Positions 8,258 through 18,026 of a stretch of 64,000 bases of DNA are shown in pieces. The notes beneath the pieces were generated by a model, which was not told the DNA's origin, made no database searches, and saw nothing but the letters and a program-made list of their open reading frames with translations. The stretch is taken from positions 895,773-959,772 of the forward strand of contig JAHLLG010000001.1 of NCBI GenBank assembly GCA_020444275.1, written 5' to 3'. Position 1 is the first letter of the stretch, and each line of letters opens with the position of its first letter. The DNA is from Bacteroidota bacterium (GTDB taxonomy: Bacteria; Bacteroidota; Bacteroidia; Bacteroidales; UBA12077). A program made the translations under genes and the position numbers.

Positions 8258-9289
8258 ATGACAAAAAAGCTATTCTTACTCATAATACCGATTATTGCAG
8301 TTTCGTGTAAAGTTAAACAGGTACAGCGAACACCAACAAATAATAATAGTACCTACGTGTCGTTAGAGCGAAGAGATTATATTAAGCAATATAAAGATTT
8401 AGCTATAATAGAGATGCGAAGAAGTAAAATACCTGCAAGCATCACGTTGGCACAGGCTCTTCTCGAATCGGATAACGGAAATAGTACACTTGCACGAAGA
8501 GCAAATAATCATTTTGGTATTAAATGTCATAGTAACTGGAAAGGTCCAAAAGTACATCACGATGATGATCGTAGAGGAGAGTGTTTCAGAAAATATAAAA
8601 CCGTGTATGAATCGTATGCCGATCATTCCGATTTTATAGTTCGCGGAGCACGATATGCTTTTTTATTTGAACTTAGTCCGACCGATTATAAATCGTGGGC
8701 AAAAGGACTGCAAAAAGCCGGATATGCAACAAGCAGAACCTATGCATCAATGCTTATTCGCATTATTGAAGATAACCAGTTGTATGTTTTTGATCAGGGT
8801 GGGACATTAAGTTTTGATGAACCGGTAAATGATGCAGATAGCGAAGAAGTAGTGTTAGGCGATGTAGATAATTTCCAGATTTATCCGAATAAGCACAGAG
8901 TGTATTCAAAAAACAGGATCGATTACATTATTGTAAAAAAAGGCGACACCTTTAAAAATATTACCGAAGAGTTGGGAATGTTGCCCTGGGAGCTATATAA
9001 ATATAATGAAATAGAAGAAGATGCTAAACTTGTAGAAGGCCAGATTTTGTATGTTCAGCCCAAGAGAAACAAGGCTGAACACGGTTTTGATTTTCATACG
9101 GTACAAGAAGGTGAAACCATGTATTCTATTTCTCAGTTGTATGGCATAAAGCTAAGTAAACTTTACGAAAAGAATTTAATGGAAGAGGGCACAGAACCGG
9201 AAATTGGACAAAAACTTTGGTTACGCAAAATTAAGGAGCATTCAGATGTAATTGAAGAAACTCCGGTAATTGAAGATTTTGATAAATAA
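8258..9289 (+). CDS. Glucosaminidase lipoprotein with two LysM domains
   Basis: 343 residues. The N-terminus is a lipoprotein signal with lipobox ending VSC (Cys17). A GH73-type endo-beta-N-acetylglucosaminidase domain follows (about 40-175), with the family signature ITLAQALLESDNG and FGIKCH. Two LysM modules (about 225-268 and 282-325) bind peptidoglycan. The protein is expected in the periplasm on a lipid anchor, cutting or remodelling murein. It is convergent with the methyltransferase gene (3 bases between stops). Confidence 0.9.
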   Translation: MTKKLFLLIIPIIAVSCKVKQVQRTPTNNNSTYVSLERRDYIKQYKDLAIIEMRRSKIPASITLAQALLESDNGNSTLARRANNHFGIKCHSNWKGPKVHHDDDRRGECFRKYKTVYESYADHSDFIVRGARYAFLFELSPTDYKSWAKGLQKAGYATSRTYASMLIRIIEDNQLYVFDQGGTLSFDEPVNDADSEEVVLGDVDNFQIYPNKHRVYSKNRIDYIIVKKGDTFKNITEELGMLPWELYKYNEIEEDAKLVEGQILYVQPKRNKAEHGFDFHTVQEGETMYSISQLYGIKLSKLYEKNLMEEGTEPEIGQKLWLRKIKEHSDVIEETPVIEDFDK

Positions 9290-9292
9290 CGG

Positions 9293-10357
9293 CTAGATTT
9301 TGCACTCAATAAGTGTGTGGCTAACCCCCAGGTTATCTCGTATATCTTTTATTTTGAGTCCTGCTTGCTCAATAAGCCTAATCATATCTTCCGAATGATA
9401 CATTCTACTGTTACCATTTGCCATTGCTGTAAAATAGAGCGAAGTGTTGTTCAGGCAGAAAGTAGAAATGTCAAATTGTTGTCTGTCCCAGTAGGTTTCA
9501 AGTATAAACAAACTGGTGTTCGTAGTCATTGACTGCGCAGCACGTTTTAATATCTGCAATATGTTTTCTTCCGAAAAACAATCCAGAAACTGACTCATCC
9601 AAATGGCATCAAAACCTGTTGGAAACGGCTGGCTATGATCCAGAATATCTGTGGGGTAACCTTTTATTTGCTTTTCGAAACCAGCTTTTTTTGCATTTTC
9701 AAGAGCAACATTCAACTGTCCGGGTAAATCCATAATGGTAATTTCTGCATTCGGATTGTATTCAGCACATTCTAAAGAGAATTTTCCGGTATTACCTCCA
9801 ACATCCAGAACTTTTTTTCGGTCTTTATCAAAAATGATCGACAAGATCGATTTAAAAACATGATCGGAATAAAAATGATCGAAGGCAAACCAACTTTCTT
9901 TTACTGTTTCAGGAAGTTCCGATAAACCATGATAAATGGTAGGCCAGTTACCAAAAACTTTAAGTCCTTCAGGTTTCTCTTCACGAACTGATTCCTCAAG
10001 GTAGAACATGCCATTGTAACAAACATCGTTCACAAAATCCATGTTGATGTTGGTCATCTTATCGTTTAAAAAGTAAAAGCCAGTTTTTGTAAGTGTGTAC
10101 TTTTCATCTGAAAGTATTACTACTTCTGCACTTAGTCCTGCATCTAAAAGAACTTTTATGCCATATTCGCTAATATTTATCTTCTGTGCAATTTCTTTTG
10201 GTGTCATTCCATTTTCACTGGAATTCAACAGTTCTAAAATTCCTAAGTTTCGTAACGATTTTACTGCTTGAAAAACAATAGGTGCAAAAGCAATTTTCTG
10301 TGCATCTATTTTTGCTTCCAGTGCACTTTTTGTATCGGAACCGTAATTTTCAGACAT
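9293..10357 (-). CDS. SAM-dependent O-methyltransferase-like protein
   Basis: 354 residues. An N-terminal winged-helix dimerisation region (about 20-100, with PKEIAQKINI) precedes a Rossmann methyltransferase domain (about 165-350). The SAM-binding motif is VLDVGGNTGKFS, followed by the acidic strand-2 end TIMDLPGQ. This two-domain layout is that of small-molecule O-methyltransferases (the plant-COMT/polyketide type). The substrate cannot be told: no biosynthetic gene cluster surrounds it. It lies 38 bases downstream of fmt on the same strand and may be cotranscribed. Confidence 0.8.
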   Translation of the reverse strand: MSENYGSDTKSALEAKIDAQKIAFAPIVFQAVKSLRNLGILELLNSSENGMTPKEIAQKINISEYGIKVLLDAGLSAEVVILSDEKYTLTKTGFYFLNDKMTNINMDFVNDVCYNGMFYLEESVREEKPEGLKVFGNWPTIYHGLSELPETVKESWFAFDHFYSDHVFKSILSIIFDKDRKKVLDVGGNTGKFSLECAEYNPNAEITIMDLPGQLNVALENAKKAGFEKQIKGYPTDILDHSQPFPTGFDAIWMSQFLDCFSEENILQILKRAAQSMTTNTSLFILETYWDRQQFDISTFCLNNTSLYFTAMANGNSRMYHSEDMIRLIEQAGLKIKDIRDNLGVSHTLIECKI

Positions 10358-10395
10358 AGTTGGTAGTTTTTTGTTTTCATAAGAAAACAGCCCAA

Positions 10396-11376
10396 CTAAG
10401 ATTTTGTTGAGAATGTATACTCTTTTATTCCAGAAAAACCTCTCAGAAAATCTTTTACGTTCATTCTTTTTTTGCCAGCTTGTTGAAGTTCGATAATATG
10501 AATGTAACCTTTATGGGCGGCAACTTTTAAAAAGTTTTTTTCATCGGTAACAATTTCTCCACATGGTAAATTGTGATTAGCATGTTCCTTCTCTGAAGCG
10601 TAGATTTTTATCTGGATCGTTTCGTTTGAACTGTTGTGCAATTCAGTCCAGGAAGCAGGATAGGGGCTCAGCCCCCGAATTAAATTATGAATTGAATCAA
10701 CATCGCTATTCCAGTCTATTTTGCAATCGTTTTTGAATATTTTAGGAGCATGTTTAATTTCTGTCCCCGGACTTAGCAGTTCTTCCTGTTTTATTTGCGG
10801 ATAATCTCCTTTTATTATGGCATCTACTGTTTTTACAACCAGTTCTGCACCTTTATGCATCAACTTATCGTGAACTATGCCTGCATTATCATTTTCATTT
10901 ATTTCTATTTCGTCTTGAAAAATAATATTTCCGGTATCTATATCGTGTTTTAGAAAAAAGGTGGTAACTCCTGTTTTTTTATCTCCATTAATGATAGCCC
11001 AGTTAATAGGAGCAGCTCCTCTGTAATGTGGGAGCAACGAAGCATGCAAGTTGAAAGTTCCTAAACGGGGCATATTCCATACAACTTCCGGAAGCATTTT
11101 AAAAGCAACAACTATTTGTAAATCGGCGTTAAGATTTTGTAGTTCGTTTAAAAAAAAATCGTTTCTGAATTTTTCCGGTTGTAAGATTTTTAAATTCTTA
11201 CCTGCTGCATATTTTTTTACAGCAGACTCTTTTATCTTTTGTCCACGGCCGGCAGGTTTATCAGGATTTGTAACAACACCAACAATATTGTAGTTGCTTT
11301 CAACAAGTTTTTTGAGAGGTTCAACAGCAAAATCGGGTGTACCCATATATACTATTCGTAAACTGCTTTTATCCAT
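10396..11376 (-). CDS. fmt: Methionyl-tRNA formyltransferase
   Basis: 326 residues, standard length. It formylates Met-tRNA(fMet) with 10-formyl-tetrahydrofolate for translation initiation. The N-terminal IVYMGTPDFAV and the folate-binding signature NLHASLLPHYRGAAPINW (about 109-126) are diagnostic, with the catalytic Asn-His-Asp set visible (His in LHAS, Asp in DIDTGNI). The C-terminal domain ends in YTFSTKS. The start at 11376 gives the usual N-terminal beta strand. Confidence 0.96.
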   Translation of the reverse strand: MDKSSLRIVYMGTPDFAVEPLKKLVESNYNIVGVVTNPDKPAGRGQKIKESAVKKYAAGKNLKILQPEKFRNDFFLNELQNLNADLQIVVAFKMLPEVVWNMPRLGTFNLHASLLPHYRGAAPINWAIINGDKKTGVTTFFLKHDIDTGNIIFQDEIEINENDNAGIVHDKLMHKGAELVVKTVDAIIKGDYPQIKQEELLSPGTEIKHAPKIFKNDCKIDWNSDVDSIHNLIRGLSPYPASWTELHNSSNETIQIKIYASEKEHANHNLPCGEIVTDEKNFLKVAAHKGYIHIIELQQAGKKRMNVKDFLRGFSGIKEYTFSTKS

Positions 11377-11468
11377 TATTCATTACATTTCATTATTTTT
11401 GGTAAAAGTATTAATATCTTTTTAAACATAAGAAGAAATTAAGGGTCCTAATTATAAAAACATAAAAA

Positions 11469-12155
11469 ATGAATAATAAATTCAATTGGCAGAGTTTTAT
11501 AAGTATTGCATTACTGTTTGCCTTTATCTTCATGTTGATTTCGGGTATTGTATTGTATATTGCGCCGGAAGGTAGCTTATCGCGATGGATTGGTTGGAAT
11601 ATACTTAATTTAACCAAAAAACAGTGGGAACATCAACACACTATATTTTCATATCTGTTTATATTATTTTCGCTGCTACACATTTTTAAAATTAATTGGG
11701 GACTTCTGATTTCGTATTTCCAGTTTGAAAAGAAGCACTTCACTTATATTAAAGAGATTATCATTGCGTTAGTAATTGTGCTGTTTGTATTTATTGGAAC
11801 TCTTTTTAATTGGAAACCCTTTAGTTCTGTTATTAACTGGGGTAGTAATATATCCGATAATTATGGTCTTGGTGTCGACTATCCGAATGTATCCGATGCC
11901 GAAAAGTTATCGTTAGATAACTTCGCCACAAACGTTTTTCAAATTAGTTACTCCGATTTTGAAGCCTATACAAAAGAATATGAATTTGCTGATCTAGATA
12001 AAAACTCAACAGTTATTGAATTTTGCGAAGTAAACGATATTACACCTGAAGAATTGTACAAGAAGATTAAGAAGAAAATGTTGGATGATAAAACTACAGG
12101 TTCGACAGGTAATTCATCAATACAATCTTTTTTAGACAACAGTACTATTTTATAA
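11469..12155 (+). CDS. DUF4405-type membrane protein
   Basis: 228 residues. Four hydrophobic helices lie in the first 125 residues. Helix 1 contains SGIVLYIAPEG and helix 2 contains HQHTIFSYLFILFSLLHIF, whose His residues resemble the haem-ligand pattern of cytochrome b561-like DUF4405 proteins. The hydrophilic C-terminus (about 130-228), including SYSDFEAYTKEYEFAD and DITPEELYKKIK, is typical of the longer Bacteroidota members. A role in membrane electron transfer is plausible but not shown by the sequence. It is divergent from fmt and convergent with ribBA. Confidence 0.7.
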   Translation: MNNKFNWQSFISIALLFAFIFMLISGIVLYIAPEGSLSRWIGWNILNLTKKQWEHQHTIFSYLFILFSLLHIFKINWGLLISYFQFEKKHFTYIKEIIIALVIVLFVFIGTLFNWKPFSSVINWGSNISDNYGLGVDYPNVSDAEKLSLDNFATNVFQISYSDFEAYTKEYEFADLDKNSTVIEFCEVNDITPEELYKKIKKKMLDDKTTGSTGNSSIQSFLDNSTIL

Positions 12156-12159
12156 AAAA

Positions 12160-12177
12160 AGCCCGAATAAACGGGCT
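12160..12177 (-). terminator. Terminator of the lptF-ribBA operon
   Basis: A 6-bp GC-rich stem (12160-12165 with 12172-12177) and a 6-base loop. Read on the minus strand it is followed directly by a T-run, so it serves ribBA; on the plus strand there is no such run. Confidence 0.8.
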
Positions 12178-12192
12178 CATGGATCTTATTTT

Positions 12193-13455
12193 TTAGTCTT
12201 TTTGATTTTCCTGAGGTTTTATATTTACCAGTTCCAGGGTATGACCCATTTTGGATTGTTTGGTTTCAAGATAAAACTTATTATGAGCATTCGGCTCGAC
12301 TTCAAGAGGAATATTTTCGGTAACCTTTAATCCGTAGGCTTCCAAACCTTTTCGTTTGATCGGATTATTGGTAAGTAATTTGATTTTTCCCAAGCCAAGT
12401 TCTCGAAGTATACTGGCACCAACACCATAGTCTCTTTCATCATCTTCAAAACCAAGCTCTATGTTGGCTTCAACCGTATCGAGTCCTTCTTCCTGAAGTT
12501 TATAGGCTTTTATTTTATTAAACAGACCAATTCCTCTTCCTTCCTGGTTCATATAAACGACAACACCTTTTCCTATGGAATCTATTTTTTTCATTGCCTC
12601 ATGTAGCTGTTGTCCGCAGTCGCATCTTTTCGAAGCAAAAATGTCTCCGGTAACACATGATGAATGCACTCTTACACAAACCGGCTCATCTTTGGTCCAG
12701 CTTCCTTTAATTAATGCAACATGCTCTAAGCCATTGGATTTTTGTTTAAAAGGAATTAAATCGAAATTACCATATTCGGTAGGCAGTTTTACCCGAACTC
12801 CTTTTTCTACAAGACTATCTTCCTGCAATCTGTATTTAATTAAATCTTCAATAGAGATAATTTTAAGATCGAATTTCCTGGCAATTTTTAATAACTCGGG
12901 CAAACGCGCCATCGTTCCATCTTCGTTCATTATTTCAACTAAAGCACCTCCGGGTTTTAGTCCTGCCATTCTGGTTAAATCAACAACAGCCTCAGTATGT
13001 CCTGCTCGTCGGATAACGCCACGCTGTTTGGCTTTTAAAGGGAAAATGTGTCCTGGTCGTCCTAAATCTTCTGGCTTAGTGCTCGGATCAACTAATGCTT
13101 TAATTGTTTTGGCACGATCAGAAGCTGAAATCCCTGTGGTACATCCATGTCCGTTTAAATCAACCGAAACGGTAAAGGGTGTAGCATGAAGTGCAGTATT
13201 GTTTCCAACCATTAGTTCCAGATCCAGTTCTTCACATCGCTCTTCAGGCAAAGGCGTACAAATTAAACCTCTTCCATGTGTAGCCATGAAATTAACGATC
13301 TCGGGTGTTATTTTTTCTGCAGCAACAACAAAATCACCTTCGTTTTCACGATCTTCATCATCAACTACAATAATTACTTTACCGGCTTTAATATCTTCAA
13401 TGGCTTCATCGATGGTATTAAGCTTTGTTTTTTTAGTATCTTGATTATTAGACAT
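12193..13455 (-). CDS. ribBA: Bifunctional DHBP synthase / GTP cyclohydrolase II
   Basis: 420 residues, a fusion of RibB (about 12-215) and RibA (about 220-410). It supplies both precursors of riboflavin: 3,4-dihydroxy-2-butanone 4-phosphate from ribulose 5-phosphate, and the pyrimidine from GTP. The RibB motif [12 protein letters not shown] and the substrate segment GHTEAVVDL are present. The RibA zinc site is [17 protein letters not shown], and the catalytic loop NQEGRGIGL follows. It is the last gene of the minus-strand group starting at lptF, after an 84-base gap that also holds its own -7 element. Confidence 0.96.
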   Translation of the reverse strand: MSNNQDTKKTKLNTIDEAIEDIKAGKVIIVVDDEDRENEGDFVVAAEKITPEIVNFMATHGRGLICTPLPEERCEELDLELMVGNNTALHATPFTVSVDLNGHGCTTGISASDRAKTIKALVDPSTKPEDLGRPGHIFPLKAKQRGVIRRAGHTEAVVDLTRMAGLKPGGALVEIMNEDGTMARLPELLKIARKFDLKIISIEDLIKYRLQEDSLVEKGVRVKLPTEYGNFDLIPFKQKSNGLEHVALIKGSWTKDEPVCVRVHSSCVTGDIFASKRCDCGQQLHEAMKKIDSIGKGVVVYMNQEGRGIGLFNKIKAYKLQEEGLDTVEANIELGFEDDERDYGVGASILRELGLGKIKLLTNNPIKRKGLEAYGLKVTENIPLEVEPNAHNKFYLETKQSKMGHTLELVNIKPQENQKD

Positions 13456-13486
13456 TTTAGCTAAAATTAACGGGAAAATTGTTTTG

Positions 13487-13494
13487 CAAAAGTA
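13487..13494 (-). promoter_or_regulatory. -7 element upstream of ribBA
   Basis: On the minus strand the sequence reads TACTTTTG, a perfect TAnnTTTG box 31 bases before the ribBA start. No clear TTG -33 partner is seen at the usual distance, so strength is uncertain. Confidence 0.45.
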
Positions 13495-13539
13495 TAATAA
13501 GTGATGTAATTTCCCTAAAAAAGGTGATATAAATTACCA

Positions 13540-14709
13540 CTATTCTTGTCTCTTTGCCCGAACCCAGTTTACAGATTGCTTTTTTCTGATAAATCTTATT
13601 AGACCGATTATCTCTGAAAGGTTCATTATAAAAAGATAGTAGGGGGCAAATATAAATTTCAGATTTGTTTTTTTAGCCTGTAAAAAGACACCAATTAGAA
13701 CGAATAAATAGAATAAGAGTTGCAGGTAAAATATAGATGAATAGAATCCTATGCCGTTCTCCATATAAGTAATGAATAAATTAACAAAAAACAGAAATAA
13801 AAACGAGAATGGAACCAGTACCCAACGTAAAATTTTATGCGAAATATACTGGAACGATAGTATCGGATACCTCGAAATATTAAATAGTTGTGGCAATCGT
13901 CCCATGGCCTGAAATCCTCCATATGCTATTCGGGTTTTTCGTTTCAACTCTTCAGTTACATTGATCGATGCACTTTCAATTGCATACGCATGGGGACAAT
14001 ATTTTATTTTGTATCCTTTTAATGCAATGCGAAGTGAAATGATAAAATCGTCTAAAATGGTATCGGACTCAACCTCCTCAAACAGATTGGTGCGTATGGC
14101 AAATAACTCTCCAACAGCGCCTAATGCAGAATTTGTAATAGATTCATTTTTTTTCAGGAATGATTCGTATTTCCAGTATATTCCTTCACCAAAATTAACG
14201 GCATCGTCTTTCGATTGGGTAACAATTCTTTTTTCACCGGTAACACATCCTACCTTTGGATTATTGAATTCTGCGACCATATTGCGTATGGCATCTCTAT
14301 TTAAAATCGAATTAGCATCAGAAAATATTACGATCGGGGTTTTTACAAACCTCATTCCGCGCTGAATAGCTCCAATTTTTCCATTTCTCTTGTGTTCATG
14401 ATGCACCTCTATTTCGGTATACTTTCGAAGTGCTTCGGGAGTGCCATCGTCGGAGCCATCGGTTACCCATATATGGTGTAACTTCTCTTTTGGATAATTT
14501 AAATCGAATGAATTTTTAACTTTTTTATCGACAAAATCCATTTCGTTATATGCTGCAATAAAAAGTGTTACTTCAGGTTCAAATCTATCTACAGGACCAG
14601 TTTTTTTTGAAAATGATTTTACAAAAATGCTGATCATATAGATTAGAATGGGATATCCAATATATGAATAAACTATAATGATTAGAAATGTCCAGAATAA
14701 AATATACAC
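13540..14709 (-). CDS. Family 2 glycosyltransferase with membrane helices
   Basis: 389 residues. One N-terminal transmembrane helix (about 3-30), a GT2 catalytic domain (about 45-280) and two to three C-terminal helices. GT2 motifs are the N-terminal EVTLFIAAYNE, a DxD-like VFSDANSI, the acceptor-binding DDFIIS and the RKTRIAYGGFQ segment near residue 260. It resembles processive or polysaccharide-synthesis GT2 enzymes of the inner membrane. It follows the GT4-type enzyme by 4 bases, so the two are probably translated together and act on one glycan, not identified here. Confidence 0.87.
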   Translation of the reverse strand: MYILFWTFLIIIVYSYIGYPILIYMISIFVKSFSKKTGPVDRFEPEVTLFIAAYNEMDFVDKKVKNSFDLNYPKEKLHHIWVTDGSDDGTPEALRKYTEIEVHHEHKRNGKIGAIQRGMRFVKTPIVIFSDANSILNRDAIRNMVAEFNNPKVGCVTGEKRIVTQSKDDAVNFGEGIYWKYESFLKKNESITNSALGAVGELFAIRTNLFEEVESDTILDDFIISLRIALKGYKIKYCPHAYAIESASINVTEELKRKTRIAYGGFQAMGRLPQLFNISRYPILSFQYISHKILRWVLVPFSFLFLFFVNLFITYMENGIGFYSSIFYLQLLFYLFVLIGVFLQAKKTNLKFIFAPYYLFIMNLSEIIGLIRFIRKKQSVNWVRAKRQE

Positions 14710-14713
14710 AGCG

Positions 14714-15901
14714 TTATTTTATAAAGTTTAATGCTTCAGAAGCAATTTTAATAAAATCGTAATGATCTGTAACAAAATGGTACGCGTTTTCTCCAATTTT
14801 AGTTTGTAAATTTTCATTTTCAAGCAAATGAATTACTTCACTGGCAAATGTTTCTTTTGTATGGATTAAGATATTTTCTTCATGTGTGCACTCAATTCCT
14901 TCGGCTGCAATTTTTGTTGCTATGACTGCTTTTTTTAAAGCCATAGCTTCAATTATTTTTACACGCATTCCACTACCGGAGAATAACGGAACAATGATCG
15001 GGCCTGACGTTTGCATAAATTCATACGCATTTCCCACTTCGCCAATGTAGTTAATATTCGGGTGATTAAATTTTTGAGTTAACCAATCCGGAGCATTTCT
15101 TCCGGCTATATTTAAGGTAATATCAGGAATTGATTGAGCAATTTTATCCAAACATTTATCGATAAACCAGAGCAAACCTTCCTGGTTTGGAATCCAGTCC
15201 AGAGCACCTATATAATTTATCTGTTTTGCTCCTTTACTAAGATGAGCATATTCGTTTATTTTATTAATATCTATACCAAAAGGAACTACCCAAACTGGTT
15301 TCTTATTTCCAAGTTGCTTAAAAAAAACTGCGTCGTTTGTACTTATAGGAAATATAAAATCATATGTATTAAGTAACGACTTTTCCAGTTTTCTCAATCT
15401 TTCGGATAATATCTTAAAGTACCATTTTTTAAATCTGTTCTTCGATTTTACTGCATTTCTTTCCCAAATAAGGAACTCTAAGTTGTGGGGTCTGTAAATT
15501 ATTTTTGTATTAACATTTTGTATACTAGATATATACTGAAGCGCGTATAAACCTTCAAATTGAATAAAATCAAACTTCTGGTTTTGTAGTAGATGATGTA
15601 TCTTTTGTTTAAACTGCCTGGATATAAATCGTTGAGCTATATATGGTTTATCTGATAAAATCAGATTAATAAGTGCTTTAATAATAGAAACTTTGGTATT
15701 TACCTTAATGCCCTCAATAGTTAATGAATTTCTGTATTTATCATCAATAAAATGATCTTTATTAATATGTTTATGTGTAACCATATTTAAAAGGTGTACA
15801 CGATGACCATTTTCCACATAACCTTTTGCTAAACTTAAAATGGCAAGTGTACCACCATCGGGTGGATTTATTGCTTTATTTGCAATTTGTAGAATATTCA
15901 T
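14714..15901 (-). CDS. Family 4-type glycosyltransferase
   Basis: 395 residues with the GT-B two-Rossmann architecture. The N-terminal GGTLAILSLAKGY resembles the acceptor-side glycine loop. The C-terminal donor domain starts near YIGALDWIPNQEG and contains SGSGMRVKIIEAMALKK, the E-x7-E type motif of GT4 enzymes. It probably transfers a sugar from a nucleotide donor onto a lipid or polysaccharide at the cytoplasmic face. Its start codon directly abuts the lptF stop codon, indicating a tight operon with LPS transport. Confidence 0.87.
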   Translation of the reverse strand: MNILQIANKAINPPDGGTLAILSLAKGYVENGHRVHLLNMVTHKHINKDHFIDDKYRNSLTIEGIKVNTKVSIIKALINLILSDKPYIAQRFISRQFKQKIHHLLQNQKFDFIQFEGLYALQYISSIQNVNTKIIYRPHNLEFLIWERNAVKSKNRFKKWYFKILSERLRKLEKSLLNTYDFIFPISTNDAVFFKQLGNKKPVWVVPFGIDINKINEYAHLSKGAKQINYIGALDWIPNQEGLLWFIDKCLDKIAQSIPDITLNIAGRNAPDWLTQKFNHPNINYIGEVGNAYEFMQTSGPIIVPLFSGSGMRVKIIEAMALKKAVIATKIAAEGIECTHEENILIHTKETFASEVIHLLENENLQTKIGENAYHFVTDHYDFIKIASEALNFIK

Positions 15902-17458
15902 CTAATCCGATTTCTTTCTAAATCGTTTAAAGAGTTTTTTAAAGAAAAGCAGATATGTATCCGAATTTAATATTACAGAATCGGTTGTTGCCTTATAGGT
16001 TAAAAATATACCCAGTGGCATTAAAATAAATGACGATAACCACATACCGATATAGGCTGGCATAACACCTTCGCGAGCAAATTTTTCGCCCGATATGGAT
16101 AATATGTAGTACAAAATAAAAAATAAAACAGAGATAACAACCGGTGTTCCGAATCCACCCTTACGAACAATAGCACCAAATGGAGCTCCAATAAAAAAGA
16201 AAACAAGACATGCAAAAGAAAGCGAAAATTTTCTATGCCACTCAATTTGATGTCTTCTAATTCTCTCGGCCCGGTGATAAAATGTTTTTGTGGTATTCGA
16301 AATATTGTTTTGTGCTGTGCGGGCATATGTTAGCGCATGACTAATAATACTTAATTTATCTTTTTTAGATTGGTTATTGTAAATATTAATTATACCCTTA
16401 AAAAATGAAGAATCAACTTTTATAGTATCTAATGGAGGTTCTTCCTTTTCCTGAATTGATGGTCTTTTTTTTACTTTCTTTTTATTACTAGTCTTAAGTT
16501 CTATTCTTGCTATTTTTATGTATTTTTGGCGATTATCTTCAAGAACTGTTTCCTTCTTAAAGTAATTACCTGTTTTATGCGAAACGGCAAAACGCTTAAT
16601 TTCTTTATTATATTCTTTTTGCAGCGAATCCTCTGCATACTCAAGTTGAGCGAGATTTAACATTTGAAAATTTTGCTTAAACAAATCTTCATCGGTTCTG
16701 TTAAAATCCAATCCGGTTAGTTCGAATATTGCTACTTGTTTCTCGAATATCTGTCTTGAATTTGGGTATGATCTGTCTTTTTTCCGTTTCTTTTTCGACT
16801 CTTCAACCTCTTCGAAGGTATATCCGTTATATAAGGTTAAAATTAAGTTCCTTTCATCGGCTGTCATGCGCATATAACCAGAATCGGCAATAGTTACCTT
16901 TACATTGGTTTTATTATCCGTATGGTCATAAATCATGATATTCTGAAGAAGATTGGTTTTGTAATTCTTTTTAGCAATTTTAATGCTATAGCCTTCAATA
17001 CCGTTATAAAAAATACCTTCCTTAATCTGCAGTTCGGGGCGTTGGTTTTTTACATCATATATTAATGCTCCCGTTTTTAAATTGGTATATGGAATAACAT
17101 AATCTGAATAATAGAATGCAGCAATACTGATAATAACCGTTAAAATAATAAGTGGTTTCATAAAACGCTGCAATGAAATTCCGGCCGATTTAACTGCAGT
17201 AAGCTCAAAGTGCTCTCCCATATTTCCGAATGTCATAATTGAAGAAAGCAGAATGGCTAAAGGCAATGCCATAGGAACCAATCGGGCCGAAGCGTAAAGA
17301 ATAAGTTCGGCAATGATATTCCACTCCAATCCTTTTCCTGCTAAATCATCGATGTATTTCCATAAAAACTGCATTAATAATATAAACAGGGATACAAAGA
17401 ATGTGGCAATTAAAGGCCCAAAAAAGGATTTAAGTATAAATTTATGTAAACGCTTCAC
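15902..17458 (-). CDS. LptF/LptG-family lipopolysaccharide export permease
   Basis: 518 residues. Three N-terminal helices (about 10-120), a large periplasmic beta-jellyroll-type region, and three C-terminal helices (about 405-495) match the LptF/LptG family, which with LptB extracts LPS from the inner membrane and hands it to the periplasmic bridge. The fragment YSDYVIPYTNLKTG after helix 3 is typical. The middle region contains lysine-rich low-complexity insertions around residues 213-225 and 325-340. It heads the group lptF-GT-GT-ribBA. Which of the two paralogues (F or G) it is cannot be decided here. Confidence 0.9.
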   Translation of the reverse strand: MKRLHKFILKSFFGPLIATFFVSLFILLMQFLWKYIDDLAGKGLEWNIIAELILYASARLVPMALPLAILLSSIMTFGNMGEHFELTAVKSAGISLQRFMKPLIILTVIISIAAFYYSDYVIPYTNLKTGALIYDVKNQRPELQIKEGIFYNGIEGYSIKIAKKNYKTNLLQNIMIYDHTDNKTNVKVTIADSGYMRMTADERNLILTLYNGYTFEEVEESKKKRKKDRSYPNSRQIFEKQVAIFELTGLDFNRTDEDLFKQNFQMLNLAQLEYAEDSLQKEYNKEIKRFAVSHKTGNYFKKETVLEDNRQKYIKIARIELKTSNKKKVKKRPSIQEKEEPPLDTIKVDSSFFKGIINIYNNQSKKDKLSIISHALTYARTAQNNISNTTKTFYHRAERIRRHQIEWHRKFSLSFACLVFFFIGAPFGAIVRKGGFGTPVVISVLFFILYYILSISGEKFAREGVMPAYIGMWLSSFILMPLGIFLTYKATTDSVILNSDTYLLFFKKLFKRFRKKSD

Positions 17459-17529
17459 ATTAATTCTTTTTGTACAAACGGATACAAAATTAATTTATTT
17501 TATTGGAAGTACTGTATGAATCTTGAAAT

Positions 17530-17922
17530 TTAAAGACCTAAAGCATGTTTTAATTCGGCAATCTGGGTATCCCAAAGGTCAATCGATTCATCTTTTTCGT
17601 CATCTTCGGCAAAATCGGTAATTACTAAAGCAACTTCTCCGGTCAGTTCATCTTTTCTAATATGGAATTCGAAGTATGAGTCATCATCATCATCGAGCCA
17701 TTTAAAGCGCACCAATTGGTTTTCTTTTTTAGTAACCAGTTCGGCTTCTTGTTCTGATCCATCCCAAATAAAGGTGTAAACATTGCCTCTAATATTAATA
17801 TCATCAGCAAACCATTCTGCCAAACCTCCCGGTGTGCTAAGTCTGGGATATAATATTTTTGGTGCTGAATTTATTGCGTATTCTAATTCAAATTTATTTT
17901 TCATAGGTGTTTTTGTTAGCAA
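17530..17922 (-). CDS. START-like domain protein
   Basis: 130 residues. The order of strands and helices, with INSAPKILYPRLSTPGGLAEWFADDI, fits the SRPBCC/START-like (AHSA1-related) fold common as a single-domain protein in Bacteroidota. The C-terminal helix is DLWDTQIAELKHALGL. It probably binds a hydrophobic ligand; nothing shows which. The preferred start is the second methionine (MKNKFELEY, 17907), which fits the family N-terminus; the annotated start is five residues upstream. It lies 71 bases upstream of lptF on the same strand. Confidence 0.8.
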   Translation of the reverse strand: MLTKTPMKNKFELEYAINSAPKILYPRLSTPGGLAEWFADDINIRGNVYTFIWDGSEQEAELVTKKENQLVRFKWLDDDDDSYFEFHIRKDELTGEVALVITDFAEDDEKDESIDLWDTQIAELKHALGL

Positions 17923-17998
17923 TTTCTCCCTCTATCGCAATATATAATTTTTTTTTTAGATTTTATGTATTCAAATTATAAAAGATAAAATATTATAT

Positions 17999-18006
17999 TA
18001 TATTTG
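17999..18006 (+). promoter_or_regulatory. -7 element of the tRNA-Met transcription unit
   Basis: Perfect TATATTTG box followed by GCACCCC, the context often seen at stable-RNA promoters of Bacteroidota. Transcription should start near 18012, about 165 bases before the tRNA. Confidence 0.6.
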
Positions 18007-18026
18007 CACCCCGTAATAAATAATTA

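Noticed and set aside
12575-13189. A 204-codon open frame antisense to ribBA
   Set aside because: It lies wholly inside the highly conserved ribBA sequence; its composition is that of a reverse-complement shadow and it has no domain.
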